Shown here in pieces: positions 35,905-44,639 of a stretch of 46,786 nt of DNA (position 1 is the first letter of the stretch; each line of letters begins with the position of its first letter). The notes below the pieces were generated by a model that ran no database searches, had not been told where the DNA came from, and was given only the letters and a program-made list of their open reading frames with translations. Both the position numbers and the translations under genes were made by a program. This DNA is from CAILKP01 sp038231815. GTDB taxonomy: Bacteria; Planctomycetota; Phycisphaerae; Phycisphaerales; UBA1924. The stretch covers positions 1 to 46,786 of the forward strand of contig JBBRKQ010000023.1 in NCBI GenBank assembly GCA_038231815.1, in the 5' to 3' direction.

Positions 35905-36078
35905 CAGATAAAGCGCGGAACACACGGATATAGCAGGCGCAGAAGTAACAACACCAAGCTCGCACCGCATGAATCCACGGTAGACCGACGCCCCGGAATT
36001 CCTCTGCGCTACTTGCCTTAGAAAGCCTCTGCGAAATCTGCGGTCATCTCTAGCGAGCCTCAACAAACACAGCAAGGC
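35905..36078. repeat. Dispersed non-coding repeat, copy B, between convergent lipoprotein gene and metH
   Basis: The right half (about 35996-36075), with TCCTCTGCGCTACTTGCC, then TCTGCGGTCATCTCT, then AAACACAGCAAGGC, aligns with copy A near 9.7 kb at roughly 70 percent identity by eye. The left half again carries inversely related CGCGGA and CGCAGAAGTAAC tracts. Both copies lie between gene 3' ends. Boundaries are approximate. Confidence 0.6.
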
Positions 36079-39000
36079 TTACATCGCAAAGTACTTCGCT
36101 GCCTCATGGTGCACCACAATCGCCGAGGTGCTTTGCTCCGGCACGATCTGCCAGTTGTCCGTCAGCACGCAGCCGATGCGCTCGGGCTTGAGCAAACGGA
36201 AGAGCTTGGCCTGGTCTGCCATCTCCGGGCACGCCGGATAGCCAAAGCTGTAGCGGCTGCCGCGGTACTTCTGCTGGAACAACTGCTTGATACTGGGAGA
36301 ATCCTCGCCACCGATGCCAAGTTCCTGGCGCATGCGTTTGTGCCAGAACTCGGCCAGAGCCTCGGCGGTTTCTACGGAGAAGCCGTGGAGGTACAGGTAC
36401 TCCGCATAGTTGTTGGCCTTAAAAAGTTCCTGTGAGGCATCACTGGCCTTGGAGCCAACGGTCACGCAGTGCATGCCAATCACATCTGTCTCGCCCGTAC
36501 CGATGGGCCGGAAGAAGTCGCTGATGCACAAGCTCTGCCGGCCAGCTTGGCGCGGAAAGCTAAACCGTTCAATCTCACGCCGCTCGCCACCTTTGATCAA
36601 TTCCGGATCAAAGATGACCAAGTCATCATGCTCACTGGCGCAGGGGAAATAGCCGTACACAACCTGCGGCTCCAAAATCTTTTCAGCCCTGCACTGTTCG
36701 GCCAGACGCTTAAAGATTGGGTCAACCTGGTCGGCCACCTGCTCTTCAAACTCATCATCGGTCATGGCACCTTTCTTAAACTGCCACTGCCCACGGTACA
36801 GCGCGATCTTGTTAATGAACGGGTACACCTGCTCCAGCGGAATGCCGGTCACAACCCGCGAGCCCCAGAAAGGCACCTGCGGCAGCGGATTGGTGGTGCT
36901 GACAGTTGAGCGATGAGCTGCTGTGCTTGTAACGACCGGGGCAAGCGTTGCGATGGCTGCGCCGCCGGCTCCTTCTGCCGCGGCGGCGGCGGCGGCGGAC
37001 GCTGCTTCAGCAGCCCGCTGCTTTGAACCGGCAATCACAGCCTCAGCATCGGCCCGCTTGCCAATACGCTCTTCAATTTCAGCATCCAGCACGGCCGTGG
37101 TGTTGCCTGCGATGCAGTCCATCACGCGTAGGCCCTCAAACGCATCTTTGCCGTAGAAGACACTGCCCTTGTACGTACTGCGCAGGTGGCCCTCGCAGTA
37201 GTGTCGAGCGAGCGCTGCGCCACCCAGAATCACCGGCACGGTGATATTCATAGCGCTGAGCTCTTTGAGGTTCTCCTCCATCACATTGACGGACTTGACC
37301 AGCAGCCCCGAAAGCCCGATCGCATCGGCGTTGGTCTTCTTCCACGCCTCAACAATCGCTGGCAACGTCTGCTTAATACCAATGTTGTGTACCGTATAGC
37401 CGTTGTTGCTCAGGATGATGTCAACGAGATTCTTGCCAATGTCGTGCACATCACCCTTGACCGTGGCCAGCACGATTGAGCCTTTGGTGCTGCCAGCCTT
37501 CTTCTCCATCAGCGGCTCCAGCTTGCTCACCGCCAGCTTCATCACTTCCGCCGATTGCAGCACGAACGGAAGCTGCATCTGGCCGGAACCAAACAGCTCT
37601 CCCACCGTCTTCATACCATCCAGCAGGTGATCATTGATGATATCCAGCGGCTTGTACTTCGCCAGCGCTTCGGCAAGCGTGGCATCAATCGCATCTTTCT
37701 CACCATCGATAATGTGCCCGCGAAGCTTCTGCTCAATGGTCAGGTCTGATTTCTTCACCTTCGCCGACGTCGTCGCATCGCTAAACAGACCGATGAACAT
37801 CTGCAGCGGATCGGTGCCCGGCCTCTCAGCGCGGCGATCATAAATCACATCCATCGCCGCATCCCACTGCTCCTGCGGGATCTTGTTCTTGGGCAGAATC
37901 TTTGAGAAGTGCAAGATCGCACTCGTCAGCCCAGCAACCTGCAGCTCGTGAAGAAACGCGGAGTTCAGCACCACCCGCGCCATGGGCTTCAGCCCAAAGC
38001 TCACGTTCGATAACCCGCACGTCGTCTGGCACAGCGGTAGTTCACGGCTGATCAGCCGCACACCTTCAATCGTCTCCAGTGCCGACCGCCGGTCAGACTC
38101 CATACCCGTTGACACCGGCAGCACCAGCGGGTCAAACATCAGGTCCTCGGGCATCATGCCGTGAACCTCTGTCGCACGTTTGAATGCACGCTGAGCAATC
38201 GCCAGCTTGCGATCCGCCGTCCGCGCCATCGATGCTTCTTTGTCCTCATCAATCGAGCCAACAACCAGCGCCGCGTTGTACTTCTTGGCCAGCTCGCACA
38301 TGCCATCAAACTTCTCATCGCCATCTTCAAAGTTTGCGGAGTTGATGATGCACTTGCCACCCGCCAGCCGCAGCCCGGCCTCAATCGTCGCCGGCTGCGT
38401 GCTGTCAAGCATCAGCGGCGAGTCAACCTGTCGCACCACACGCTTGACAACCTCCGCCATGTCTTTAGCGTTATCACGCCCGGCGTAGTCAACGTTTATA
38501 TCAAGCACATGGGCCGAATCATGCTTGACCTGCTCCCGCGCCAGCGACACAATGCCGTCAAAATCTTCGGCCTCCAAAAGCTGCTTGAACTTCCGTGAGC
38601 CCGATGAATTCATCCGCTCACCAATGATCAGAATCGAATTGTCCTGCTTGTACGGTGTCGCGGCGTACAGCGAACTTACGGCCGGCGCGGGCGCTTCCGC
38701 CAAAATATCGCGATCGGCATAGCCACCCACATCGGCCGGCACGGAATGGTGCCCACCCACTGTCGTCTTGCCGGGCACGTACTTCTTCCCACGCAAATCG
38801 TCAACCCGCTGGGCAAGCTGGGCAATGTGCGTCGGTGTGGTGCCGCAGCACCCACCCACCAGCCCAACCCGCGAGTGCTCAATGTACTTCGTCAAAGCAT
38901 CCACAAACGGCGCGGGGCCAAGCGGGTACTCAGTCCGGCCCTCCACAAGCACCGGCAACCCGGCGTTGGGCACCACGCTAATCAGCTTGCCCTCGCTCGC

Positions 39001-39750
39001 ACTCCCCCGCGCTCCCCAGTGCTTGCCCAAGTAATGAATGTGCTCGGCCATCTCCACCGGCCCCGTGGCGCAGTTCAAACCAATCGACAAAATCGGATAA
39101 TTCGCAAGCGCCGTCGCCGCGGCTTCAATCGTTGAACCCAGCAGCATCGTCCCTGTGTTCTCGATCGTCACTGAGACCATGATGGACATGTCATCCGTTG
39201 TCTTGTTCCGCTCCTTCAGCGCCTCCAGCACCGCGTTAATGCAGCACTTCACTTGCAAAATGTCCTGGCACGTCTCGATAATAAACGCATCCGCGCCGCC
39301 ATCAATCAGCCCCAGTGCACACTCCTTGTAGCTGTCCAGCATCTCCGGCCAGGTCGTATTGCCCAGCGTTATCAGCTTCGTGCCCGGCCCCATGCTGCCC
39401 AGCACAAACCGCGGCTTGTCTTTGGTTGAGTACTTGTCGCAAATCGCCCGGGCAATCTCCGCAGACCGGCGACTCAGCGCGTGGCACCGATCCGCCAAAT
39501 CAAACTCCGCCAACACCAACTTGCTCGCCCCAAAGCTGTCCGTCTCAATCGCATCGGCCCCCGCCAGCAAAAAGCTCTCGTGAATCTCCGTGATCACATC
39601 CGGCCGCGTCTGCACCAAAATATCCGTGCAGTTCTCGCAGCCGCAGTAGTCACCATCCACCGTGAGATTCTTACTGTAAATACTGGTGCCCATGGCACCG
39701 TCAAGTACAAGAACCCGAGATCGAGCAGCGGCGGCGAAGAGACTAGCCAT
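36079..39750 (-). CDS. metH: Cobalamin-dependent methionine synthase
   Basis: Full length at 1223 residues with all modules. The homocysteine domain (about 1-330) has VLDGAMGTSIYS and the zinc site GLVGGCCGTTPTHI. The methyltetrahydrofolate domain (about 370-640) has LIIGERMNSSGSRKF and DINVDYAGRDN. The cap and B12 domains follow, with DVHDIGKN (about residue 790), whose His ligates cobalt. The C-terminal activation domain has RGSRYSFGYPACPE for S-adenosylmethionine. An Ala-rich linker (AAEAASAAAAAAAEGAG) separates the last two. It transfers the methyl of methyl-THF to homocysteine, so the cell needs cobalamin. ATG 39750 begins only 5 nt after a TATAAT hexamer inside a palindromic region, suggesting a leaderless message. 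No B12 riboswitch was seen. Confidence 0.97.
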   Translation of the reverse strand: MASLFAAAARSRVLVLDGAMGTSIYSKNLTVDGDYCGCENCTDILVQTRPDVITEIHESFLLAGADAIETDSFGASKLVLAEFDLADRCHALSRRSAEIARAICDKYSTKDKPRFVLGSMGPGTKLITLGNTTWPEMLDSYKECALGLIDGGADAFIIETCQDILQVKCCINAVLEALKERNKTTDDMSIMVSVTIENTGTMLLGSTIEAAATALANYPILSIGLNCATGPVEMAEHIHYLGKHWGARGSASEGKLISVVPNAGLPVLVEGRTEYPLGPAPFVDALTKYIEHSRVGLVGGCCGTTPTHIAQLAQRVDDLRGKKYVPGKTTVGGHHSVPADVGGYADRDILAEAPAPAVSSLYAATPYKQDNSILIIGERMNSSGSRKFKQLLEAEDFDGIVSLAREQVKHDSAHVLDINVDYAGRDNAKDMAEVVKRVVRQVDSPLMLDSTQPATIEAGLRLAGGKCIINSANFEDGDEKFDGMCELAKKYNAALVVGSIDEDKEASMARTADRKLAIAQRAFKRATEVHGMMPEDLMFDPLVLPVSTGMESDRRSALETIEGVRLISRELPLCQTTCGLSNVSFGLKPMARVVLNSAFLHELQVAGLTSAILHFSKILPKNKIPQEQWDAAMDVIYDRRAERPGTDPLQMFIGLFSDATTSAKVKKSDLTIEQKLRGHIIDGEKDAIDATLAEALAKYKPLDIINDHLLDGMKTVGELFGSGQMQLPFVLQSAEVMKLAVSKLEPLMEKKAGSTKGSIVLATVKGDVHDIGKNLVDIILSNNGYTVHNIGIKQTLPAIVEAWKKTNADAIGLSGLLVKSVNVMEENLKELSAMNITVPVILGGAALARHYCEGHLRSTYKGSVFYGKDAFEGLRVMDCIAGNTTAVLDAEIEERIGKRADAEAVIAGSKQRAAEAASAAAAAAAEGAGGAAIATLAPVVTSTAAHRSTVSTTNPLPQVPFWGSRVVTGIPLEQVYPFINKIALYRGQWQFKKGAMTDDEFEEQVADQVDPIFKRLAEQCRAEKILEPQVVYGYFPCASEHDDLVIFDPELIKGGERREIERFSFPRQAGRQSLCISDFFRPIGTGETDVIGMHCVTVGSKASDASQELFKANNYAEYLYLHGFSVETAEALAEFWHKRMRQELGIGGEDSPSIKQLFQQKYRGSRYSFGYPACPEMADQAKLFRLLKPERIGCVLTDNWQIVPEQSTSAIVVHHEAAKYFAM

Positions 39751-39755
39751 ATACG

Positions 39756-39785
39756 ATTATATCCATTCATCCGGATGAATGGATA
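39756..39785 (-). promoter_or_regulatory. metH promoter with 26-bp perfect palindromic operator
   Basis: Positions 39760-39785 form a perfect inverted repeat (half site TATCCATTCATCC and its exact reverse complement). On the minus strand it runs into TATAAT (39761-39756), 5 nt before the metH ATG, so the palindrome covers the space where -35 to -10 contacts would fall. No good -35 hexamer is seen. The arrangement fits repression or activation by a dimeric regulator. The remaining 139 nt up to the next gene show nothing. Confidence 0.7.
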
Positions 39786-39924
39786 GATAGTTCACCGGCT
39801 TCGCTGACGGTTGCCTCCAGAATCCAAAATCGTGATTCCGACTCCGTTATCAGGACGTAGATTTCTACGCGTTCCGTTCGCGCAACCGCCTTTGCCGTAC
39901 AGAGAACCATCCCCCTCTTGGCTT

Positions 39925-41631
39925 CTAGAGCTTCCCCGAAGTATCCGTGTAAATCCGCGCGCCCTCCTGCCGCGTAGACATTGACAACGCTGGGCGGCCC
40001 GACTTGGTCGTCGACATAACCCAAAAATCCGCAACCATGAGCTCGAGAACCTGCGACGCTTGGTTCAAGAGCGTACCAGAACCATCAATTTGGTTCATGT
40101 ACGCCATGAAGTCTTCAGCAGTAGGAGATTGCTGCAGTGCCGCGATCACAACGGCCTGCACACCGTGCTCCGCCAGCACCTTGCCGCCGCGGCGCCAGCA
40201 TTTCACGGCCCGAATGCAACCGGCATCGGGCATACCAATCGTCGACTCGGTCGCTCCTGCGAAATTGAGCTTGAACACATTGCGGCCGGAGATAGCCCAC
40301 TCTGCCTTGGTGTCGGTAAACCGTGACAGCACCTGCATCGCGCCCGCACCATCAAGCCCGCCGATGCCGACCTGGCCGGGCACATCATCACCCAACCCGC
40401 CAAACGAAAGCCAGCGGAACGCCTCCGTCGCGTTCATCGTCAGGCCCGCTTCTTTGGCAATGGCCGAACAATTTTCCTTGATCTCATCAAACATCCCGTT
40501 GGCCGCGTACCAGAACTCTGCAAATCGCATGTGCTGGCGCACCCGCCGCTTCTGCAGTTCATCGTACCGCTGCACCAGCCATTCACGCTTGTGCTCAGCC
40601 CGCTCCAATTCCAAAATCGTGTACGCAAGCTCACGCCCACCCGACTGAGTCAGCGTCAGCCCTGCCGACAGAATCGGATCGGCAAACCCGGCGCACTCAC
40701 CAACTAAGAACCAATTCTCACCGTAAGTCCGGTCAACTACAAACGACCAGTCATTCGTGGCCTCAACATGCCCGCGGGTAGTTGCTTCCTTCAAGTGCTT
40801 CGAAACAAACGGCTCACTGGCAAGGGCCTCGCGGTACAGCTCTTCAGGCTTCTTGCCGCTCTTCTTGTAATACTCAGCATTGCACACCACACCCACGCTG
40901 GTGCGGGTCTGCGAGATGCGAATAGACCAGATCCATCCAAAGCCCAGCGACCGGATATGAATCCGCGTAAACCGCGGGTCAGCATCGCTGGTCCACGCCG
41001 GCTTCTCCCAATAATCCCAAAACGCCACGTTCTTCAGCAGCGTCGGAACCTCACACTTCACACCCATGGCCCGGCGCACCACCGCGGCGTTGCCGCTGGC
41101 ATCAATGTAATACTTCGCCGAGATGTGCTGGCCGTCGGCCAGCTCAATTCCATCAATGCGGTCGCCGGTGCGATGAATCGCTTTGACCTTGGTCTCCTGC
41201 CGTACCTCGCACCCATGCCGCTCCGCACACCCCAGCAAAATCGTGTCATACACAGCGCGATCCACCTGAAATGGAATCATCGTGCGCCACCCCTCAAACT
41301 TCGCTGGCCGCTCCGGCTTGGCTGGCACCGCAGAGTCCGGCATGAAGCCAAACACCCACGGATCCGTCGTCCGACCCCATGTGTACGTCACGCCCATCTT
41401 GAGCGGGAAATTCGCCGCCTCCACTTCTTCCCAGCAGCCCATCTCACGCAAAATCGCCCCAATCGGCGGCAACTGGCTCTCCCCAACGTGGTCGCGCGGA
41501 AACTTCTCGCGCTCCACAATGAGCACCCGCAGGTTGGGATCATACTTGCGAAGCAGCGCACCAGTGGTCGATCCACCAGGCCCACCTCCGATGATGATGA
41601 CGTCGTATTGAACCGGGGCAACGCTGACCAT
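39925..41631 (-). CDS. FAD-dependent halogenase-like oxidoreductase
   Basis: From ATG 41631 (AGGAG about 10 nt upstream) the protein is 568 residues; a TTG lies 9 nt earlier. The dinucleotide-binding fold IIIGGGPGGSTTGALLR is followed by EREKFPRDHVGESQLPP, typical of flavin-dependent halogenases and geranylgeranyl-reductase relatives. A GWIWSIRI segment (about 232-239) matches the halogenase GWxWxIP signature except that Arg replaces Pro. VGECAGFADPILSAGLTL is the second FAD motif. The true catalytic lysine could not be assigned, so it may halogenate, hydroxylate or reduce a bound substrate. It is the upstream neighbour of metH on the same strand, but 174 nt and a separate promoter lie between them. 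Confidence 0.85.
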   Translation of the reverse strand: MVSVAPVQYDVIIIGGGPGGSTTGALLRKYDPNLRVLIVEREKFPRDHVGESQLPPIGAILREMGCWEEVEAANFPLKMGVTYTWGRTTDPWVFGFMPDSAVPAKPERPAKFEGWRTMIPFQVDRAVYDTILLGCAERHGCEVRQETKVKAIHRTGDRIDGIELADGQHISAKYYIDASGNAAVVRRAMGVKCEVPTLLKNVAFWDYWEKPAWTSDADPRFTRIHIRSLGFGWIWSIRISQTRTSVGVVCNAEYYKKSGKKPEELYREALASEPFVSKHLKEATTRGHVEATNDWSFVVDRTYGENWFLVGECAGFADPILSAGLTLTQSGGRELAYTILELERAEHKREWLVQRYDELQKRRVRQHMRFAEFWYAANGMFDEIKENCSAIAKEAGLTMNATEAFRWLSFGGLGDDVPGQVGIGGLDGAGAMQVLSRFTDTKAEWAISGRNVFKLNFAGATESTIGMPDAGCIRAVKCWRRGGKVLAEHGVQAVVIAALQQSPTAEDFMAYMNQIDGSGTLLNQASQVLELMVADFWVMSTTKSGRPALSMSTRQEGARIYTDTSGKL

Positions 41632-41831
41632 GGCGTTCAATCTCCTTTCCCCGTAGCCCTACTACCCCTAGCCAACATACAAACACAAAGCTAGCCGTGA
41701 TCAGCCCGATTCAAGGCGGGAACACAAATAAAACGCGGCGAATCATCAGTTGCAAAGCCAGATGAATTCGAACCTTACCAGCAGCCACGCGCTAAAACGC
41801 CACAGCCGTTCAGCATCCACCCCACCACCGC

Positions 41832-42632
41832 TTACCGCATGATCCAACGCTCAGACAACAGCGGAATCGCCGCATCACGCAAGTTGGTCATCTCGCCGGG
41901 AACCTTGAACTCCAGCACCTTTGTCTTTCGCAAGATAACCTTGCCAGCGTCCGCCTTCTCTGCTTTAGGGGTCACAACCGCCGTCGCTGGCTGGCCGGCT
42001 GCCACTGCAGCGTTGCCCTCATCCTTCTTTGCTTCCGTCGCCTTGGCCCCAGCATCGGCCTTCCCGTCGGTTTTACCTTCCACATCCACCTTCGGCAACT
42101 CAATCGTTGCCGTCTCGCCGCTAAACCCCGCTGCGTACACAATCAGCGCATCCGGGGTAAAGTCTTCCAACGGCCAGATCACAATACCCTCTCGTGCATT
42201 CTCACGGCCATGCTGAATCGGCCCCAAAATGCCGATCGGATCCTGCAGCAGCGGGTTGCCCACGTGCTCAATGACCTGCTTGGTCACTTCCAGCGGCACG
42301 CCCCGTCCCGCCCGAAACACATTACCATCGCCGGTGGAAAGCTCAAACGAAACGGCCAGCGTCTGCTCCTTGCCCGTCACGTTCGTGGCCTTGTAGGTCA
42401 AATAGTAAAACGGACGCGAACCAACACCCGGAACATCCGCGTACGCCATCCGCAGCGGCTGCGCCTCAATCTGCAGCTCCCACCGACGGGGAACTGGCTC
42501 GGGCTCAGGCGCAGCGAGAACAAAGCCAGACGCCGCCAGCACCGTATTGGTATTGGTTAGGTTGAAAGCCGCACCAGCCATCAGTGGCAGTGCGAGAGCG
42601 GAAGCAATCATGAGCGGGCGTGAGCTGAACAT
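41832..42632 (-). CDS. Secreted protein of unknown function, planctomycete type
   Basis: The 266-residue protein begins with a signal peptide (MIASALALPLMAGAA). The core (PRRWELQIEAQPLRMAYADV, FYYLTYKATNVTGKEQTLAVSFELSTGDG, GNPLLQDPIGILGPIQHGRENAREGIVIW) is a beta-rich domain that I recall only from planctomycetes and whose role is unknown. An Ala/Lys/Glu-rich insertion (about 185-230) interrupts the C-terminal part. AAGGAC lies upstream of ATG 42632. The next gene on the strand is the halogenase-like one, 200 nt away. Confidence 0.78.
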   Translation of the reverse strand: MFSSRPLMIASALALPLMAGAAFNLTNTNTVLAASGFVLAAPEPEPVPRRWELQIEAQPLRMAYADVPGVGSRPFYYLTYKATNVTGKEQTLAVSFELSTGDGNVFRAGRGVPLEVTKQVIEHVGNPLLQDPIGILGPIQHGRENAREGIVIWPLEDFTPDALIVYAAGFSGETATIELPKVDVEGKTDGKADAGAKATEAKKDEGNAAVAAGQPATAVVTPKAEKADAGKVILRKTKVLEFKVPGEMTNLRDAAIPLLSERWIMR

Positions 42633-43039
42633 GAAGGGCGGTCCTTAAATTCGACTGTTACCAGCCGTGCTACAAACCTAGTGCTACAAACCTAGTGGTG
42701 CAAATCGTTCGCAAATCATCCACGCCAATGTCCGCAATCCGGCTTTCGGCGGGCCTCGATGATACGACCGCCCGCCCCCCGGTGTTGCCCATACCTGCCC
42801 AGACTCCTCCAAACTCCCCCCTCAGTAAACTCACCCAGCAAACTCTGCGAGCAGACTAATCTGGCGAAGTCATCTGGTAAACTCGTCGCCTCATCCAATC
42901 TCTTTGCATCCGGCTTCGCCTAACCCAAGTATGCTTGCTGTCCGTGCCCCTCCGGCCAAACAGCCCGAATCAGCCGGATGCCTCCCTGTTTCCAGCTTTT
43001 ACCGCTCCGTTCGCAGCCCCATTCGTTGCCCCCCTCCCT
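42633..43039. other. Gap with short repeats between divergent genes
   Basis: This 407-nt stretch holds a 14-bp tandem duplication (GTGCTACAAACCTA at 42667-42680 and 42681-42694) and an AAACTC-rich patch (about 42805-42875) that shares the 13-mer CCAAACTCCCCCC with the sigma-gene repeats at 33.6 kb. Short open frames exist but none is convincing. A TTG at 42935 could start the GNAT gene earlier. Confidence 0.5.
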
Positions 43040-44113
43040 ATGCAAGGAGCTTCCAACCCGGCCACGCCCCCCGGCCCTCCCAAAGGCCCAACAGCCCTGA
43101 TTGTGCGCTGTCTGGCCGATGTTCAGGGTGGCACAGACCCCGCTGACATCCGCCGCGGCGTCGCGGCACTGCTCGACCGCCCCATCGAATCTGCCTTCGT
43201 GACCGAGTTCACCGCCGCCGCGGAAGCACAATCCGTCCGACTCGACCTGCTCTGGCTGGCTGAGGCCCGAATCGCCACCGGCCCACGCCCACCCATGGCC
43301 GCGCTGGCCATTCCAGGTGCCGGCAACACCGCCATGCTCTTCGTCACCGGCGGCGAAATGCCCATCATGGGTCAGTCCGACGGCTGCGGCCGCATCAGCG
43401 TCGGCACCGAGCCCTCTTGGCTTATTGAACACCGGGCCGATGTCATGCTCGCAGCGGCTATGGATATACGCGACAACAAAATAGAAGCCTGTCGCGGCGT
43501 GAAGATGCTCCAGGCACTGGTCGACCCGGCCCAGACCGCCGTCGCGCTCTCGTATATCCAGGCTGGATTCACAAAGCTCGCACGCCTGGGATACTACCGA
43601 CGCGAAGTGCCGCGTAAAAAGGGAAGTGCAATCAACTGGCCACCGGGCGTCCGCATCGTCTCGCTCGATCGTCTTGCCGATGGTGAGGCCCAGCTCGCAC
43701 GGGCCCTTGAAACGAGTTACATCGATACCCAAGACTGCCCAGCCCTCTGCGGCTTGCGTGAGGCGGCTGATGTCTTGGAGTCGCATAAATCTGTCGGCAT
43801 GTATGACCCCGCACTCTGGTGGGTCGTTTTCACCGGTGATGCGCCGGTCGGCTGCATCCTTCTATCAGTATGCGATGACATCGGCTCAGTCGAACTTGTC
43901 TATCTCGGCCTGGGCCCGCAGGCCCGGGGCAAGGGCCTAGGGCGTGGGCTGCTGCAGCATGGCCTAAATGAACTCGCCGAACGAAACGCCCACACACTGG
44001 CGTGCGCAGTGGACATGGCCAACGACCCCGCGCTCAAGTTGTACGAGGGCCAAGGCTTCAAACGATTCGCCTCGCGCGATGCGTTCATCCTGCCGCTGAG
44101 CAAGCCACACTAA
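43040..44113 (+). CDS. GNAT-family acetyltransferase, probably two GNAT domains
   Basis: From ATG 43040 the protein is 357 residues (TTG 42935 would add 35 Pro-rich ones). The C-terminal half is a good GNAT domain: GDAPVGCILLSVCDDIGSVELVYLGL, then the acetyl-CoA loop PQARGKGLGRGLLQHGL, and DMANDPALKLYEGQGF. The N-terminal half (VTEFTAAAEAQSVRLDLLWLAEA, QALVDPAQTAVALSYIQAGFTKLARLGYYRR) looks like a second, decayed GNAT domain, as in mycothiol-synthase-like proteins. It would transfer an acyl group from CoA to an amine; the substrate is unknown. It lies just upstream of dnaA, 526 nt away, on the same strand. Confidence 0.83.
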   Translation: MQGASNPATPPGPPKGPTALIVRCLADVQGGTDPADIRRGVAALLDRPIESAFVTEFTAAAEAQSVRLDLLWLAEARIATGPRPPMAALAIPGAGNTAMLFVTGGEMPIMGQSDGCGRISVGTEPSWLIEHRADVMLAAAMDIRDNKIEACRGVKMLQALVDPAQTAVALSYIQAGFTKLARLGYYRREVPRKKGSAINWPPGVRIVSLDRLADGEAQLARALETSYIDTQDCPALCGLREAADVLESHKSVGMYDPALWWVVFTGDAPVGCILLSVCDDIGSVELVYLGLGPQARGKGLGRGLLQHGLNELAERNAHTLACAVDMANDPALKLYEGQGFKRFASRDAFILPLSKPH

Positions 44114-44151
44114 CGAGATTTCAAAGGGTGGCTTTCCCACCAAAGAGGCCC

Positions 44152-44175
44152 AAAAATCGCATTTTTTGCGTTTTT
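44152..44175 (+). terminator. AT-rich hairpin after the GNAT gene
   Basis: AAAAA-t-CGCA pairs with TGCG-TTTTT around a T-rich loop, ending in TTTTT about 60 nt after the GNAT stop. The short stem with a one-base bulge makes this a modest terminator candidate. Confidence 0.5.
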
Positions 44176-44500
44176 GCCCAGGCCCAGTAAGCTGCCGCTC
44201 ACCGTCGCGACGCATGTTGACACTCCGCACATCACACCAACGAGTCAACCAATTTCAACAGCACTGACAAAGAAATATTCTTGCAAATCCATTTCCCTCA
44301 TTGCCGACCGCACGCCACCCCAACATCTGGTACCAGCCACCGCCCGTCGCACTATTTCATGCGCATGTCGTCCACTTCAGCGTCGTACAACTTGGGGATC
44401 AAACTTCTGGTGCGTGACCGGTTGATAAATCGTTGCGCGACGCAAGTGCCGTCCTCACGCCACTTACGCCGAACCACCAAAAATCTATCTGCAAGATCAT

Positions 44501-44528
44501 TTGCATCGTGCGAAGAATGTGTTATTGT
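44501..44528 (+). promoter_or_regulatory. Possible dnaA promoter
   Basis: TTGCAT (44501-44506) and TATTGT (44523-44528) have 16-nt spacing and about four of six matches each to sigma-70 boxes. They are 112 nt before the dnaA ATG. Pattern match only. Confidence 0.35.
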
Positions 44529-44639
44529 CTATCTGGCCATGGACTGGCCGGTTGAAGTGCCCCACAAGATCAAGCGATAGAGTTTCATCACGAAACTCGT
44601 CTCCTAAGTCACCAAGGCCGTTTCTGCTTCAGCAAGGGA

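Larger units (their letters stand above)
44114..44639. other. 526-nt gap upstream of dnaA, no gene
   Basis: No convincing open frame. A likely terminator lies at its left end and a possible dnaA promoter at its right end. I searched by eye for TTATCCACA-like DnaA boxes and found no cluster, so there is no support for an origin here. Confidence 0.6.

Noticed and set aside
39767..40024. 85-residue minus-strand frame between the halogenase-like gene and metH
   Set aside because: It overlaps the halogenase-like 3' end in another frame, ends inside the metH operator and has no ribosome-binding site or known domain.
44114..44639. Replication origin upstream of dnaA
   Set aside because: No cluster of DnaA-box-like sites or AT-rich 13-mer array was found by eye.
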